Shown here piece by piece: positions 33,671 through 45,569 of a stretch of DNA of 64,000 nt. The stretch covers positions 2,232,001-2,296,000 of the forward strand of contig JAHLMK010000007.1 of the NCBI GenBank assembly GCA_019915135.1, given 5' to 3'. How positions within the stretch are numbered: the first letter of the stretch is position 1; the number at the start of each line of letters is the position of its first letter. The stretch is from Strobilurus pachycystidiatus. Its lineage: Eukaryota > Basidiomycota > Agaricomycetes > Agaricales > Physalacriaceae. Under the pieces are notes generated by a model, which did not search any database, was not told where the DNA came from, and worked only from the letters and a program-made list of their open reading frames with translations. The position numbers and the translations under genes were made by a program.

Positions 33671-34858
33671 GGTGTTGATGGGCAGGAATTGTCACAGTCT
33701 AGTATATAAAGGGTGTGGTCGCCGGAACGCGCGTCCAGGGTGCCGTGTCAGACGCGTTGCGCGTACAAGCCAACGCAGATCCTGTGTCAGTGTCCCGCGT
33801 ATTTCAAGGCGAAACACAGCATTGCTTAGTTGAGAGCAGGTCCAGCGACTCAGAGGCAAGACCAGGGCAAGACTCAAGAGCATTTCGGAAGTTGAAGCAA
33901 AGTTGAAGATTCAAGATTTAAATTTTACGCTAGCGCTTGCCGAAGTTTCGGCACACAAGCCAATCGGCGTCGCCACCAAACGTTTGCTTGGCTCTTCCAC
34001 CAGGTGTCCCCGAGGGCCCAATCCTTGCGTGTAGTTGCTTAGATTTACGGACTACAAACAACAACTATGGTCGGGATGTCAGACATTGATATTGGTGGCT
34101 CAAACAAGCTCCCATTTGCTCGTAACTTGGTACATAGTATCACTGTCCACTACCCAAGCAGTTTATGCCTGACGACGCTATCAAAGGCTATCAATGTAGA
34201 GGCGCACTGTAAACAAGTGCTCGTTGCGCGGTACTCCATGGCAGCATACATCTTACAATCTTTAGATTCCTCTCAAGTCTTTAAGGATGTAAGGCCTGAG
34301 GTTGTTCAAATTTGGGTCCTCGGACTCCCTTTGGAATGACGGCTCAAACAAACTCGCCGAACCGAAGGCCGCCATTCGCTCGCATGTTTTCGCCTAAGTA
34401 AGTAGTGAACGTTATGAACTATTGACCTCAGGCAGACAGCGATCATGGTGCAGAAGGTGTACACTGGCGTTCCTGCGTGCATGAGCGCGAGTGTTCAAGA
34501 TTTCTGAGGATGTCGTGCTTAGCTGAAGTTAACGGTGAGACGACCGTATCGCCGCTGGATGCCGTGACGCTGCCCTCGCTGCCACGCTCATCCGAATATT
34601 CTTCAAAAATGAGCTTCCAGCCAAAATAGGGGTATTCTTCCTATTGTAGCCACGGCCATCAATAAGTGAGACAACGGCATCCATTATTTCCTTTTCCTGT
34701 GAGTAGGGAGAGTCCTTGCTTGAACGCAAGGAAACATTTGCATCTCACAACGCGCTCTTTTTTCTTGGGCTAGCAGAGAACAGGGCAATTTGGCACTGGT
34801 GAGTAGCAACAGACCTTTACTTCGAGCGCTGCTCATAACACAACACAGATGCCAACAT
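33671..34858. other. Intergenic region between SDR and PPR-like gene
   Basis: About 1.2 kb with no convincing gene. An open frame at 34067-34339 lacks motifs. A possible 5' UTR intron of the next gene runs from GTGAGT (34799) to CACAG (34847). Confidence 0.4.
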
Positions 34859-36928
34859 ATGCAAAGACTGTTCGCAACATGGACGTCTCGCGCGCGCTCA
34901 TTGCGCCTTGCACTGCGTCCTCACTCGACGTTCACGGTTGCTGACCGCACCCACCGCGTCATAACGCCCTCTCGCATTGTCGTGGCCCTCGGAAATGGCC
35001 CTGGAGCGCCGCTATGGAAGCTGCTGGACGCCGTCCACTCCCGACAGCGGGTAGGAATGCACCAGTACCTCCACGAGAGCGGGCTATCCCACAGGCAGTT
35101 CAAGGCATGGTACGATGATGTGCATGCGCGGGATATCGCAGAAATCATTGATCTGCGCTCCGAGAATCCCAGCACTCGTCGCATCGCAGACGCTCCACCG
35201 TGGGTCGTGCTCTTTGTTGCTGCCTATAAATCGAGACGCCCCGACCACGCATCCGGACCGCTTCTGTACCTCACTGAGACTTGTCTCCCCATTGTTCCGC
35301 GTGACTACCAGCCCGGTCTGCTCATTCTGACCGCGTTCCATCTGGCCCGGTTCACCCTCACCACACCTCTCCAATCTATCGTCACACAATTCCTTTCCCT
35401 CGTGGTGACGCTGCCTCCAGCGCATCATGAATTATACTACAATCTTTTTCTCAAGTCTCTGGCTGGCAATCGCGTGGAATGGAGTGACAATGGACAGATG
35501 GTCATTTCCGTCTTGAAGTCCATGGACGCGCGCCAGGCCAGGCTTTGGGAGTCGACATACACGCAGCTGCTGAACGACCGCCACGTCACCTCGGATCTCA
35601 CCGTCTACCTTCGCGACCGTACCATTCGCGAAGGAGTCGTCCCCACCGCCTCCCATCTCGAGCACTACCTCCGTATTTTCGCGAAAGGCGGTGCCATCGA
35701 GGATCAGATACGCTATCGAGAGGAGCTGAAAAAATACAAGGTTCAACCGCCCGAGACCATCGATCCAGCCTCCGCATTCGACTTTCTTCGCCGCCTCACC
35801 CGTCCCTCCGAAAAGCGTACCCTCGACCGCAAGTTCTTTGCCGCGAATGCTTTCACGCCAGGCATGACCGAACGGGAGTGGAACCGCACATTTTCGAGCC
35901 TCGTCAAGAACCGAGCCGATTTTCCCGTTCATGCAATGAACGCCCATTTCACCAAGAGACATCGGAACCGGCCGATCTCCATCTACGCTCATACCACTCT
36001 CATCCGTGCGCTCGTCAAGCGCGGGAGCTACGACAAGGCGCGAACACACTGGCACACGATGATCTCCCAGGGCCATATCCTCGATGCCCCAGCGTTGGGC
36101 GCCGGGCTGGAGCTGTACGCTCGTTTGGACAAGCCACACAAGGCGTTCAACATCCTCGAACGATTCTGTGCGCGCGTTGACGTCGCCCTGCCTGCATCGT
36201 ACCGTATCGCCAAGCCCACCGACCTCACCACAGTCTCCGTAAACGGCTTCGCGATAGCGCTGCTCCGCGCGCGTCGTCCGGATGCTGTCTTTTTGTTGTG
36301 GGACTGCATGACGGATCTGTATGCCGTGTTTCCCAACGCGACGACGTTTGCGCTGCTCCTGCAGAGCGTACGGTTGACGCTGAGGCTCGACGACACGCCA
36401 AGTGGACGGCTCAACTTCCTCTCGCAGGCCGAGGATCGACCGACGACGCGAGAGGGTGTGCTCAGCCACATTCGTGGCGTGCTGGGGGAGAAGGATAACA
36501 GGCGGCCGGAGCCGTACAGGCCGTTCTCTGTATGGAAGTACCCGACGGAGCGCGTCGAGGAGATATTTTGGCAGGTGATGGATAAAAAGGAGGAGCAAGG
36601 GAGAGATCTCGTCAACATCTCGCCCTCCGTGCAGATCTGCCATGATTTTGCGCTCCTGGAGGGGCTTCTTGGGAAGAGTGAGGAGTTGCCGAGGATTCTG
36701 GAGGCGATGAAGGCGCTGGGGGTGGAGCCGACGAAGGATGTCTTAGCCATAGTGCTGATGTTTTGGCATGAGGAATGTGCGAAGGAGCCGCCGAGGAAGG
36801 GGAAGGGGAAGGGAAAGTGGTTGACGCTGGTGGATTGGATGGCGGAGTGGGTGGGCGACGAGGCGTTGCCGGCGACCGAGGATTTGAAGAAGTGGAGGCA
36901 GATTGTGGATGGGATGAAGTTTGGGTGA
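34859..36928 (+). CDS. PPR-like mitochondrial protein
   Basis: One uninterrupted exon of about 690 codons. I chose ATG 34859 because the upstream in-frame open sequence has no ATG. The N-terminus is Arg-rich with few acidic residues, like a mitochondrial presequence. The middle and C-terminal parts are helical with pentatricopeptide-like pairs, for example the segments near YAHTTLIRALVKRG and ALGAGLELYARLDKP. Such proteins bind organellar RNA for processing or translation. The family is recognised by pattern only; repeats are divergent and I cannot assign an orthologue. No frame damage. Confidence 0.65.
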   Translation: MQRLFATWTSRARSLRLALRPHSTFTVADRTHRVITPSRIVVALGNGPGAPLWKLLDAVHSRQRVGMHQYLHESGLSHRQFKAWYDDVHARDIAEIIDLRSENPSTRRIADAPPWVVLFVAAYKSRRPDHASGPLLYLTETCLPIVPRDYQPGLLILTAFHLARFTLTTPLQSIVTQFLSLVVTLPPAHHELYYNLFLKSLAGNRVEWSDNGQMVISVLKSMDARQARLWESTYTQLLNDRHVTSDLTVYLRDRTIREGVVPTASHLEHYLRIFAKGGAIEDQIRYREELKKYKVQPPETIDPASAFDFLRRLTRPSEKRTLDRKFFAANAFTPGMTEREWNRTFSSLVKNRADFPVHAMNAHFTKRHRNRPISIYAHTTLIRALVKRGSYDKARTHWHTMISQGHILDAPALGAGLELYARLDKPHKAFNILERFCARVDVALPASYRIAKPTDLTTVSVNGFAIALLRARRPDAVFLLWDCMTDLYAVFPNATTFALLLQSVRLTLRLDDTPSGRLNFLSQAEDRPTTREGVLSHIRGVLGEKDNRRPEPYRPFSVWKYPTERVEEIFWQVMDKKEEQGRDLVNISPSVQICHDFALLEGLLGKSEELPRILEAMKALGVEPTKDVLAIVLMFWHEECAKEPPRKGKGKGKWLTLVDWMAEWVGDEALPATEDLKKWRQIVDGMKFG

Positions 36929-37604
36929 GGGTCTGCATTGAGGTATGAATGATCTTACGTGGACGCGGCTTCTTAGATGGTTGCCAGTGTGATGTACATT
37001 ATGATCTCTAAGAGTCCACACCAGCATCGTCTACATACATGTCATCACTTCATATCTACATCTACGTAGTTGAGAAAGCGACTTCTCATTGTTCCTTCAC
37101 ACAATGACTTCTGAAAGTCGCCAGCATGTAACATGTTAGAGTTGCATTATATCTACTCGTGGCAAGCTCACGCATTCGCTTCTGCTGATACTCGTGACCC
37201 TGAAGTTATGTGGCGTGTATAGCTCTTGTGAGGTGTACTGTGTACCCTTCTTCACGTTGCAGGCTTTCATATACCACCTACACAGAGGGCATGAATATTG
37301 CATTTAGCCTGCTTCATAAGAGTATGGAAGGATATCATACGGAACTATCTTCTCATAGTTCTCCCAATCTCCTCCGCATCGCGGATACGAGAGATGAGAA
37401 AGACTTTCTTGAACAGCTCTCATCGTCGCGCAAAGTTGGAACCGGGCGATGAACGTTACAGTAACTCACCTCAAGGAAATCCGGATCTTCCACTCACCCC
37501 AAGTCACCTCATTCCGATTCTACAAGTGTAAATTGTCTATTGTTTCGGTGGATTGAGCAGCAAACAGAAGAGCATCGTCATCACAGTCTACTTGACTGTT
37601 ACCT
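36929..37604. other. Intergenic, convergent gene ends
   Basis: AT-rich 3' flanks of the PPR-like and SET genes. No gene seen. Confidence 0.5.
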
Positions 37605-39015
37605 TTACTTGCAGTCTTCACATACACACCCATTCTTCCCAAGATCTTCAAAGTAATCTTCTCCATATGAGACACATATCTCTTCACCAATGGCAATGTC
37701 GTCTTTTGCTTCAACGTAATGCGTCCAGACGTCTGACTTTACGACATACTGTATGGTGAGGGAGTTGAGAAATGCGCCCATGCAAAGTGATGAAGACTCA
37801 CTTCACAGTTTGGCCTACATCGGTGGTTAATGAAACGAAGCGGGCCCAGCAACGGGAGTACCAGGGATCCTGATCGAGACGCCACGTGGATGCGGGATAT
37901 GTCTGTGAGCTCCCTGTTGTCAATACAATAGCTTGGACAATAACCGGTGAGCTCGTATATTGTCTCGCCGGCAGTGATTGGGCGACACGCCTCGATGCAA
38001 AAACCCCGGCTTTGCTCAGAGGCCCCCTTTTTTTGTCGCAATCGGACTGATTTAGACTGAAGCCGAACGATGAGAAGAATGGTGCGAAACCACCTAAGAC
38101 ACCAAGTTGATTCAACTGAGCACATCCACGTAAAAGAACTTGCCATTTCATACATGCTATAACCTCGGCTGCGGTAGCGACGAAGCCTTGGCCGAAGAGC
38201 ACATCTCGGTGCGGGAACAGCGCGGAGGCAGCGTGGTCGGCGTAAGCTTCGATAGTTTTGAGATCCAGGAGGCCATGATCCTTGGCCATGATTTGGCGGC
38301 GAAGGCTGTCGACGATGGCATAATGAGGAGTGACGGGGTCTTGTACGACAACTGGCCGAGGAGTATGCGTCCTAGCGTTCCTCATCTGTCCGAGGAAGTT
38401 AACCACCAACACATAGTCGATGCGGCCCACAATTTGAGCCTCTTGACACTCGGCCTTGATATCCTTGAACGTCTTCTTGACGAAGGTCTGAAGCCGTTTG
38501 TAATTAAATCCGACGGCTTCCGGATACAAGAGCTCCCCTTCCCCAAATGCGGTCATATCGGCTGGGTCGCGACCTTGGAGTAGAGCCATAATGGGCTCAG
38601 AACACCAAAATTCTTGCAGTGATTTCGTCGAAACATCCGGGCCCATAGGATATTGCATGGCGCGCGCTCCTGTGCGTATGGTGTATTGCCAAAAGCGGAC
38701 TGAGTGCGCACCGGCCATTTTGGCAGCAAGAATCTGCCGACAGACAGGATGAACGACGATGTGGGACACGGATGCAAAAGATGCTCGAACCGGGGGCGTT
38801 TGTTGCTTCCGGAAGCAAGCATTGTAGTGCTTACTGAAATGCTCCTGCGCTTTGGCTTCGGTACTCGCATTGATAAGGCCCGCTCGGCGAACTCGAAGTT
38901 GTTGCGGCTTCGAGCAACAGGGGCACTTGACTGCAATCTGGCCATTTTCGAGGGCGATGATGGGCAGATTGACGCTACGGGAGCCGACCAGTTGCACAGG
39001 GAGGCTCGTAATCAT
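37605..39015 (-). pseudogene. SET-domain protein with a homopolymer frameshift
   Basis: ATG at 39015. The first 320 codons carry a Cys pair segment (CPCCSKPQQ) and an unassigned region. The SET domain follows: GFCIEACRPITAGETIYEL, then FINHRCRPNCEV, and after the intron 37749-37801 IGEEICVSYG and a post-SET CVCEDC before TAA at 37605-37607. SET proteins methylate lysines. The two halves are in different frames, joined at an A7G5 run near 38030-38041; one base there would restore continuity. Either a true pseudogene, a polymorphism or a sequencing error. All SET landmarks are otherwise intact. Confidence 0.75.
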
Positions 39016-40740
39016 GGCCGTACAGCTATAAGAAGCATAACGTGACGTTTTTGATCTCGTCTGTCCGACTCTGATGGCAGTGATGGGCGTCGGGCGAGAT
39101 TCAAATCGGAACGATCTTCCACGACGGGTTTTCGGGCCGCTTCATCCACGTCGTTTCATGGGCGACGACCACACCAATTCAACATCAGCGGCGGCTCAGC
39201 AAATTTTCGATCGCTGTTCAAGCCCGCATCGCTCACCGACGCCTCCTTGTCGACTGTCGATGCTCGCCCGAATTCAAGGCTCTATAAGTATCCATATCAC
39301 TGCTTCGCGTATCCGAACAAGCGTGTATGCACATACTCAAAATCTGGGACTCGCCCCATAATCGCACCGTGCCCAAGCTGGGAGCCGCGGCTTTTCGCCG
39401 AACGGACGCCATAGATCGTCTGATGCAGAATCCCGCTCGACTTCGCCCTCTTCGCACTTCCATGACACCCTTATGCTGCAACAATATGTGCTGTTGACGC
39501 GCGCTGGCCATATCCAGGACTGGACCGCTTGGACGAACCGGGCCTGTTTTCCTTCCCACACTCGGGACGCAACACTTTTTATGCGCTTCGAACTCTGCAG
39601 AAGACCGTAGACGAACGGACGAAAAGTCAGCGCTCGTGTACCTGCATAACATTGACATCTGGGTGCGTATCTTGCGACCCTTCCCTCGTAGCGGACGCAG
39701 CTTGGAGCGGTGCGCCTGCGGTCTCCTCCTGCGGTAACCTCCTGCTCGTCTCGGGAATTGACATTCCCAAGCCGTCGAGTGTGCGGAGGAGCAGATTTAT
39801 AAGCACCCGCGCCTGATGAGCTTGGGTCATGACCGCCTATCATAAACTCATTCTCGAAAAGGCTCTGACACGTCAACAACGAACACTATTCAGAACGACC
39901 GCCGTACGTACGCTTCAAACTCCTTCCTGGGCACCTCCGTCAGCGTAGGCCACAGCGCGTGTCATCCTCTCCGGCGCCTTCGACCGGCGCGCAATCCCCT
40001 CGCCCAATTTGGCGGCGTTCTCCTTCAGCCCCCCCCCCAGATCCCGTCTTGCGGCCTGCATCGCCCACGTCCCCGCGGTCCGAGCCTGCGTGGTCAATGA
40101 CGCACGGCGCTGCCTCGCCCTGCTCTGCTTTGACGCCGTCGCCTTCCTCGCAGAGATGGACTCGGTCTCCGAGGTCACCGCCCACTCTGAGCACTACGAG
40201 TCTGGGCATGTGTTGTGGAGAGCTTATCTGCATGATGGCGTCGTTGGGTCGTGGTGCGAGGAGGGAAAGGCTTGTGTCTGGGCGGATTGCGTTGGAGCGT
40301 TCTGCGCTGGCGGGATCCGGCACTGCGCATTGTTTCTGTTCTATCTCCACAGATGCCGGTTAAGACTTGTGGTTGATGCACTGAAACATGTCCACAATAA
40401 ATCTCCCAAATGTTGGCCAACGGAGTGCTCATGGCGGAAGATGCGAGCCGAACGCATAGCGGGACGTTCCTAATTGGGGGCTCGGCGCATCGAGGAATCC
40501 GCCGTGTTGTCGACGCTCATTATTGAGAGCAGAACTGATCAAGCTCAAGCTTGATGGGCACTATAGAGATCTCTAAATGGGTGACCGCGTTTGAGATGCC
40601 GATGAGCTTGCTAGGATTTCAAGGCGCCAGACTATCAATATCATACCATCGTAGACTTGAGAATTAGGTCTCAAAATCTGAATTCAAAATTGCAAAATTC
40701 AGAGATGATCATGATGTAACCAAGAGCATCGCGAAGAACA
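39016..40740. other. Unassigned 1.7-kb region
   Basis: GC-rich open frames overlap on both strands (39337-39879 minus, 40009-40473 plus). None has a recognisable motif. A plus-strand segment near 39420-39590 has protein-like codon use in two frames and may be a decayed gene. No RNA gene seen. Confidence 0.35.
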
Positions 40741-40863
40741 TTGCCTTCAGCACGTGATAAATTATCTTTGATCCGCACGGTCACCATCTGCAGTGTCATT
40801 CCCTTCATTCTACCACCACTGAAACCGATATCAACCTTCACCTCTACTGAAATCTTGGCCCAA

Positions 40864-41623
40864 ATGAGATCCTCCTCACTGGTCGCGTCCCTTCTACGGT
40901 CTGCACCGGCTCGGACTCTGAATCCCCAGAGCGTCTCTGCCATCCTGGCCGAGGCACACTCTTCCTTACTCGCGCACACATCCCAAGCCGGCCCCAGCTC
41001 CCGACCGTTCCATACCACCCCTCCCATTCTGGACTTTCATTTTGACACGCACCACTTTGTCCAACGCCTCGAACGCGAGGGACTCAACCGCGCGCAGGCC
41101 GAGGGCATCATGTCCGCGCTCGCCGAAGTCATCGACGAGTCCATCCGGAATATGACCGCGAACATGGTCACCAAGGCGGAGCAGGAGAAGCAGCACTACA
41201 CGCAGCAGGTCGACTTTGCACAGCTCAAGTCCGAGCTGGTGCTGGTGTCGAAGAATGACTTGGCGAGCGTCAAGGGCGCGCATGACGCGTTGTTGATGGA
41301 AGTGGAGAGGCTCAAGGCGCGCTTGAGGGAGGAGGTAACGAGAACGCAGGCTGGGGTGAGGCTGGATTTGAACTTGGAGAGAGGGAGGATGAGGGAGGAG
41401 AGTGCGAAGCAGGGATTGAAGGTCTGTCTTCGCTCAGGTTCCTTGTTCCTTAGCTCACGCTGCAATCTGCAAGGTACGAGAAGTGGATACGCGGATCGAG
41501 CAGGAAATTGCCGCCCTTCGGACCGGAATTCAGATGAGCAAGGCGACAACGCTGCAGGTCTTGGTCGGATTCGTGACGGGTGGTGCAGCATTGTTGATGG
41601 CGTATGTCAGGTTTAGGTCTTGA
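40864..41623 (+). CDS. FMP32/CCDC90 (MCUR1-like) mitochondrial protein
   Basis: Two exons, 40864-41421 and 41474-41623, intron 41422-41473 (GTCTGT...CTGCAAG). About 236 residues. I took ATG 40864 because it gives a short Arg/Ser-rich mitochondrial presequence. The conserved body has FDTHHFVQRLE, a long coiled coil with VDFAQLKSEL, and the family block GVRLDLNLERGR. The C-terminus is a single membrane span (LVGFVTGGAALLMAYV). Relatives sit in the inner mitochondrial membrane and are linked to proline metabolism, cytochrome oxidase assembly and calcium uniporter scaffolding. Which role applies here is unknown. Confidence 0.9.
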
Positions 41624-41956
41624 GCGAGCTTCCTTGGATTTGCACCAGTAGCTATTGATACCACATTGACAACCTTCGACTTTGTATCTAGGAAGCTAAT
41701 ACCGTAACTCTCATTATACATACAACATATTCGACAATTAATAAGACATGGCTAGCACTGTCACCAAGTCATGACAGTGACAGAAAGGCGAACACTTGTA
41801 AATCGCATTCTGAGCCTGGAGAATTTGGGCAACAAGCGTGTAGATGTTTCCTGAAAGTAAAACTCAAACGGAGGCTTTGTAGCCTTTGTTGGAAAGTTGA
41901 TTCTAATTTCTTGAATCTTAATCCAGCCACACTTATCTCGTCAGAGACACAAAAAC
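41624..41956. other. Intergenic
   Basis: No gene seen apart from the T-run terminator of the tRNA gene. Confidence 0.5.
41951..41955 (-). terminator. Pol III terminator of tRNA-Val
   Basis: Five T residues on the minus strand, one base beyond the tRNA 3' end. Confidence 0.75.
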
Positions 41957-42030
41957 TGATTCGACCCAGGCTCGAACTGAGGACCTTCTGTGTGTTAGAC
42001 AGATGCGATAACCAACTACGCCATCGAACC
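41957..42030 (-). tRNA. tRNA-Val (anticodon AAC)
   Basis: 74-nt cloverleaf without intron. Acceptor stem GGTTCGA pairs with TCGAATC (one G-U). The anticodon stem-loop TCTGT-CTAACAC-ACAGA shows AAC. The T arm has AGTTCGAGCCTGG with B box GTTCGAGCC. The discriminator base is A. Confidence 0.95.
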
Positions 42031-42129
42031 GTGATTGCAGGTCCAACCACCATTATAGCATGCCCGCGTTGTGGCCTTGCTATGTACTGCAGGGCCGACA
42101 ACCCACCTTCACCCACCGAGGCTCCTTGT

Positions 42130-42470
42130 CATCGTTGACGACGTTTCCTCGTTGTGCCCTCGACCCAAACGTCCGTCAAAATTGCCCAACCCAAAACACG
42201 CAAGCCGTAGAACGCCAAGTACGCCCAGCGACTCAGGCGGTAGCTGATAAACGACTTAAGCCGCACCAGACGTCCGGCCGTTTCCCCCAAGCAGACAAGG
42301 TATGGCGAGTAGGTGACAATAGAGATGCCAACGGAGCTCTCAGCTACACAGCGCGCCAGCTTGGCCAAGTGACTCGTATTTGGTGGTTCGAGGATCGAGC
42401 TCAGCGCCCAATGTTGAATGTGCCACATAGTAAATCAACGGGGAGCCTGAGGGAATCAGCAAAGCAACAT
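42130..42470 (-). pseudogene. Decayed partial copy of the ERG24 N-terminal region
   Basis: ELDPRTTKYESLGQAGAL near 42440-42390 matches [18 protein letters not shown] of the neighbouring gene. In another frame WAYLAFYGL and WAILTDVWVEG near 42150-42230 match IYLAWYAF and [11 protein letters not shown]. The copy lies just downstream of ERG24 in the same orientation, lacks the rest of the gene and changes frame, so it is a dead tandem duplicate. Confidence 0.7.
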
Positions 42471-42512
42471 GCAAAATTAGGAGAGCAGGAATTAGCAGTA
42501 CAGGAGGACAGT

Positions 42513-44105
42513 TTAGTAAACGTATGGTATGATTTTGTATGGGACCATCTTCTTGTACTTTTTCCAATCGGCACCATACCTTTAGTAGAGGGATGATTGT
42601 CAGGAACGAAAAATGGTAAAAGAAAATAGATCTCGACTCACTTTTTCTGGCATGCCTCGTCATCGCGATGGCGGCGGTGAAGTAGCAGAACGGTAAAGTA
42701 ACCAATGTAGAAATACGTGATGGGAGTCTCAAATCCGGTTGGAAGAGACCAGGCCAAGCCCATGAGGAGATCGCCACTATAGAAGACATAGTGAGATCCA
42801 GTAGCATACGCCGAGACGACAGCGACTCACAAGTAATTCGGGTGCCGGGAGCGTCCCCACCAGCCAGAGGTGAGCAGTTTCGATCCAGATTCAGTGGTGA
42901 AGTACTCAAGGTCTGTAAAGCAATATGAGCGTGTAGATAAAAGAGTATTCCGGGGCTGACCCACTCTTTGGGTTCTTGCCATTACGGAAATCGTTCTTTT
43001 CGCCGTTTGCGGTCCGGAAGATGTAGTAACCAACCGCGTTGACGCAGAAGATGAGAACTGTGAGAACAGGGCCCAGCTCCAATTGGCTGAAGACGAGATA
43101 CCGCGCTTGAAGGGAGTAGGTGAATGGCACCCATGCAAGATCTCCGACAGCCAGCATGAAGCCGAACCCGTCGGTTGTGATGTCCATTGTCGTCAACATT
43201 GCGGGCTGTTGAGACTTTAGACAAAGAAACTCTAGAGCAAACACGCACTGACCTCGTTGTACAGGGAATCAATGACGTAGAACGATTGGAAGGCGAGGAC
43301 AAGCCACATGGAATCGGTAACTTTGGTGAGACCGCCTCGTCGTACCGCCTGCTCGCAGACCATACTGATGTCAATGAGAGTCCACAGGATGAGGCCGGGA
43401 CGGAGTTCGTTGAAGTATTTGATGTCGAACGAACCGATTGACGGATTCAGTTCGCGACCGATGAAGAAGTCGTAGATGAAGTTGCCGGAGTTCCCACCAA
43501 GAGCAAGGAGCTTGCCACTCTGGAACGACATGGCGTAGACGGCGGCGGCTTGGAAGATGGACATGAGGATTGAAGCGGTGACGAATCCGACCCATTTCTC
43601 GTAGAGGATGGTGAACGCCTCGGGGCCGTACCTGTGGATCACGCCCACTGTAATGCCCAAAGCCAGAAGAAACGTGGGGAATGCTAGACAAAGCTGAGAC
43701 AACGCATGGTTTTGGTTTGATTAAGGGCCTACCGTTGATTTTGTAGCTCTTTGTGCCGCCGGTGCGCAAGGGACGGCCTTCGACGAGATCGCCAGGCAGA
43801 ACGGCCCACGCCACGACGCAAAACGCGTACCAGGCGAGGTAGATGAGGGCTGCCTGGGTGTCCCAAAGGCTTTTCCACCAGTCAAGACTGGAAAGAGCGG
43901 ACACAACGCGGTCTGGGAGCCTGGAGAGCGGCGGAGGCGGGCAGCCTGTCTCTGCGCAGCCAAAGTAGAGGGCGTATGTGACGGTGGGGACGATGAGGGT
44001 GACGAAAAGGGCGCCGGGCGGGCCGAAGAATTCGTATTCGGTCGTGCGCGGGTTGAGCTCGCTGCTCGTTGTCTTTGACACTGACAGCGACGGTTTGGTG
44101 ATCAT
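42513..44105 (-). CDS. ERG24: Delta(14)-sterol reductase (ERG4/ERG24 family)
   Basis: Six exons: 44105-43733, 43683-43253, 43205-42965, 42912-42831, 42776-42642 and 42579-42513. The protein has about 440 residues and is polytopic. Family landmarks: [15 protein letters not shown] at the start, [12 protein letters not shown], a [14 protein letters not shown] segment, [24 protein letters not shown], and a C-terminal [10 protein letters not shown] leading to the family-typical end KIIPYVY. It reduces the C14-15 double bond in ergosterol synthesis with NADPH in the ER membrane and is a target of morpholine fungicides. I favour ERG24 over ERG4 from overall motif spacing; the distinction is not proven. 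It is divergent from the gene at 44248. Confidence 0.88.
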
Positions 44106-44247
44106 GGTCGTACCAGATGAAGATATGCACGTGATCCTCTCGTACTGGCTCGCCGCGATGTCCGACTGTCGGCACTTGTCAAGCAACCATTGACAAGGCC
44201 AAAATGTGATCGATCTCGTGTCGTTGCCCTCTGTCCCTGACCACGCC
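44106..44247. promoter_or_regulatory. Short divergent promoter region of ERG24 and the Ser-rich gene
   Basis: Only 142 bp separate the two start codons, so the genes probably share regulatory sequence. No clear TATA box or SRE-like site recognised. Confidence 0.5.
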
Positions 44248-45569
44248 ATGGACCTTGCCCAGCGCCTCAGCGAGCTCGCGACCGCAAACTCTGAAGGCCT
44301 GCTCAAGTCTGCTGTCTTACCGTCGTCTTGTCTCCCTCTGATCCAATCCTCAGCGATGATGAATACCGCCTACTCCGCCAAGATGTATTCGAAAGAAGCA
44401 ACAATGCCACCACCAGCCGTCCAGCCGTCTCTATCGTCGGTCGCAGCCGTGGTATGTTACCCCAATTATCTATTCGATAACCCTCATCAGTTGTCTGCTC
44501 AGCACCCTCGGCGTCGTCGTCTTCATCTCGCAAGGTTGACTTCCAACCTCTCGCGCCTCCATCTCTTGCCACCCCCAGAGCCCCCTCCCCCTCCCCCGCC
44601 AAATCATCCCTTGCCTCTGGCGTGACAAGCTTTCTGCGCCGCGCGACCAGCCGCAAGGCACCAAAGGATAGCACGCCCACGCCCACGCCGTCTAGCAGTA
44701 CCACAAGCGCCCTCAAACGCGCCTTCATCCCGCGAAAGCTCTCTCGCAAACAGAGTGTCGACATTACTTCCATCCGCACGGCTTCGTCCTCACACGACGC
44801 CCTCTCGATATCGTCCAACACAGCTAGCCTGAGCTCATTCTCCCCGCCGCTCAGTCCGACGCGGTCGACATATTCCCAGCCGCCGCGGCATTTTACGATG
44901 CCAAGCGGGGATGATATCTTCGAAGATGGCGGGCTCAGTACCTCCAAGGAATTGCGCCAATTCATCAGTGAGCTGGAAGAAGAAGGCCGGCGAGTGATGA
45001 AGGCGTTCGATGAACTCGAACAGAGTACAGCGTCCCGCTCTTCCAGTGGACCCTCGGCGCACACAACCGCCACCGACACAGACTGGCGAACCTCCACCTC
45101 CAAATCATCCATGCTTCTGCCTGACGCCCACATACACAAGTCTCACAGGCTTCCAATAACGACAAATGACACTCTTTCTGTTCGCTCCATATCTTCGTTG
45201 AAATCAAAGTCTCTCTCAAGAAATAACTCATCCCGCACATCCCGCTCCCAGCTCGCGACGGCTTCGCTGCACCGCAAGGGATCCACGTCGTCTTTATCGT
45301 CCCAAGGGACTTCTCTGCTATCTGTGCGGCCCGCACTTAGCAGCCACACCAGTCTGTCGCGTAGCACGGGCCATTTGCCGCTCGGCATTCTTCGCGAAGG
45401 AGCGCGATCGTCGGATACTGTTGGTGTGGAGTCGGAGGAGGTGGGGTCCGATACGCTTGACGTGCGGCGGAGAAGGCTCGATGTCGCCCGCCGCTACGAA
45501 GCTCGCCTGGAGTATCTCAGAGCACGGTTAAAGGGGGCCGAGTTGCACGAAAAGCTGCTACGCAAGTGA
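44248..45569 (+). CDS. Ser-rich protein of unknown function
   Basis: Three exons: 44248-44306, 44354-44451 and 44503-45569, joined by introns 44307-44353 and 44452-44502. About 407 residues. I do not recognise the family. The N-terminus is acidic (DDEYRLLRQDVFE). The middle is low-complexity Ser/Pro/Thr with basic patches (TSFLRRATSRKAPK). A short helical segment lies near 44935-45020 (ELRQFISELEEEGRRVMKAF), and the C-terminus is a charged helix rich in Arg and Leu. It is probably largely disordered and phosphorylated. Splice phases agree throughout, so the model is credible. Confidence 0.75.

Noticed and set aside
34067..34339. 90-codon ORF in the SDR-PPR spacer
   Set aside because: No motif, no supporting splice or promoter signals.
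35432..36643. 403-codon minus-strand ORF
   Set aside because: Shadow of the PPR-like gene.
40009..40473. 155-codon GC-rich ORF
   Set aside because: Overlapped by equally long ORFs on the other strand, low-complexity start, no motif.
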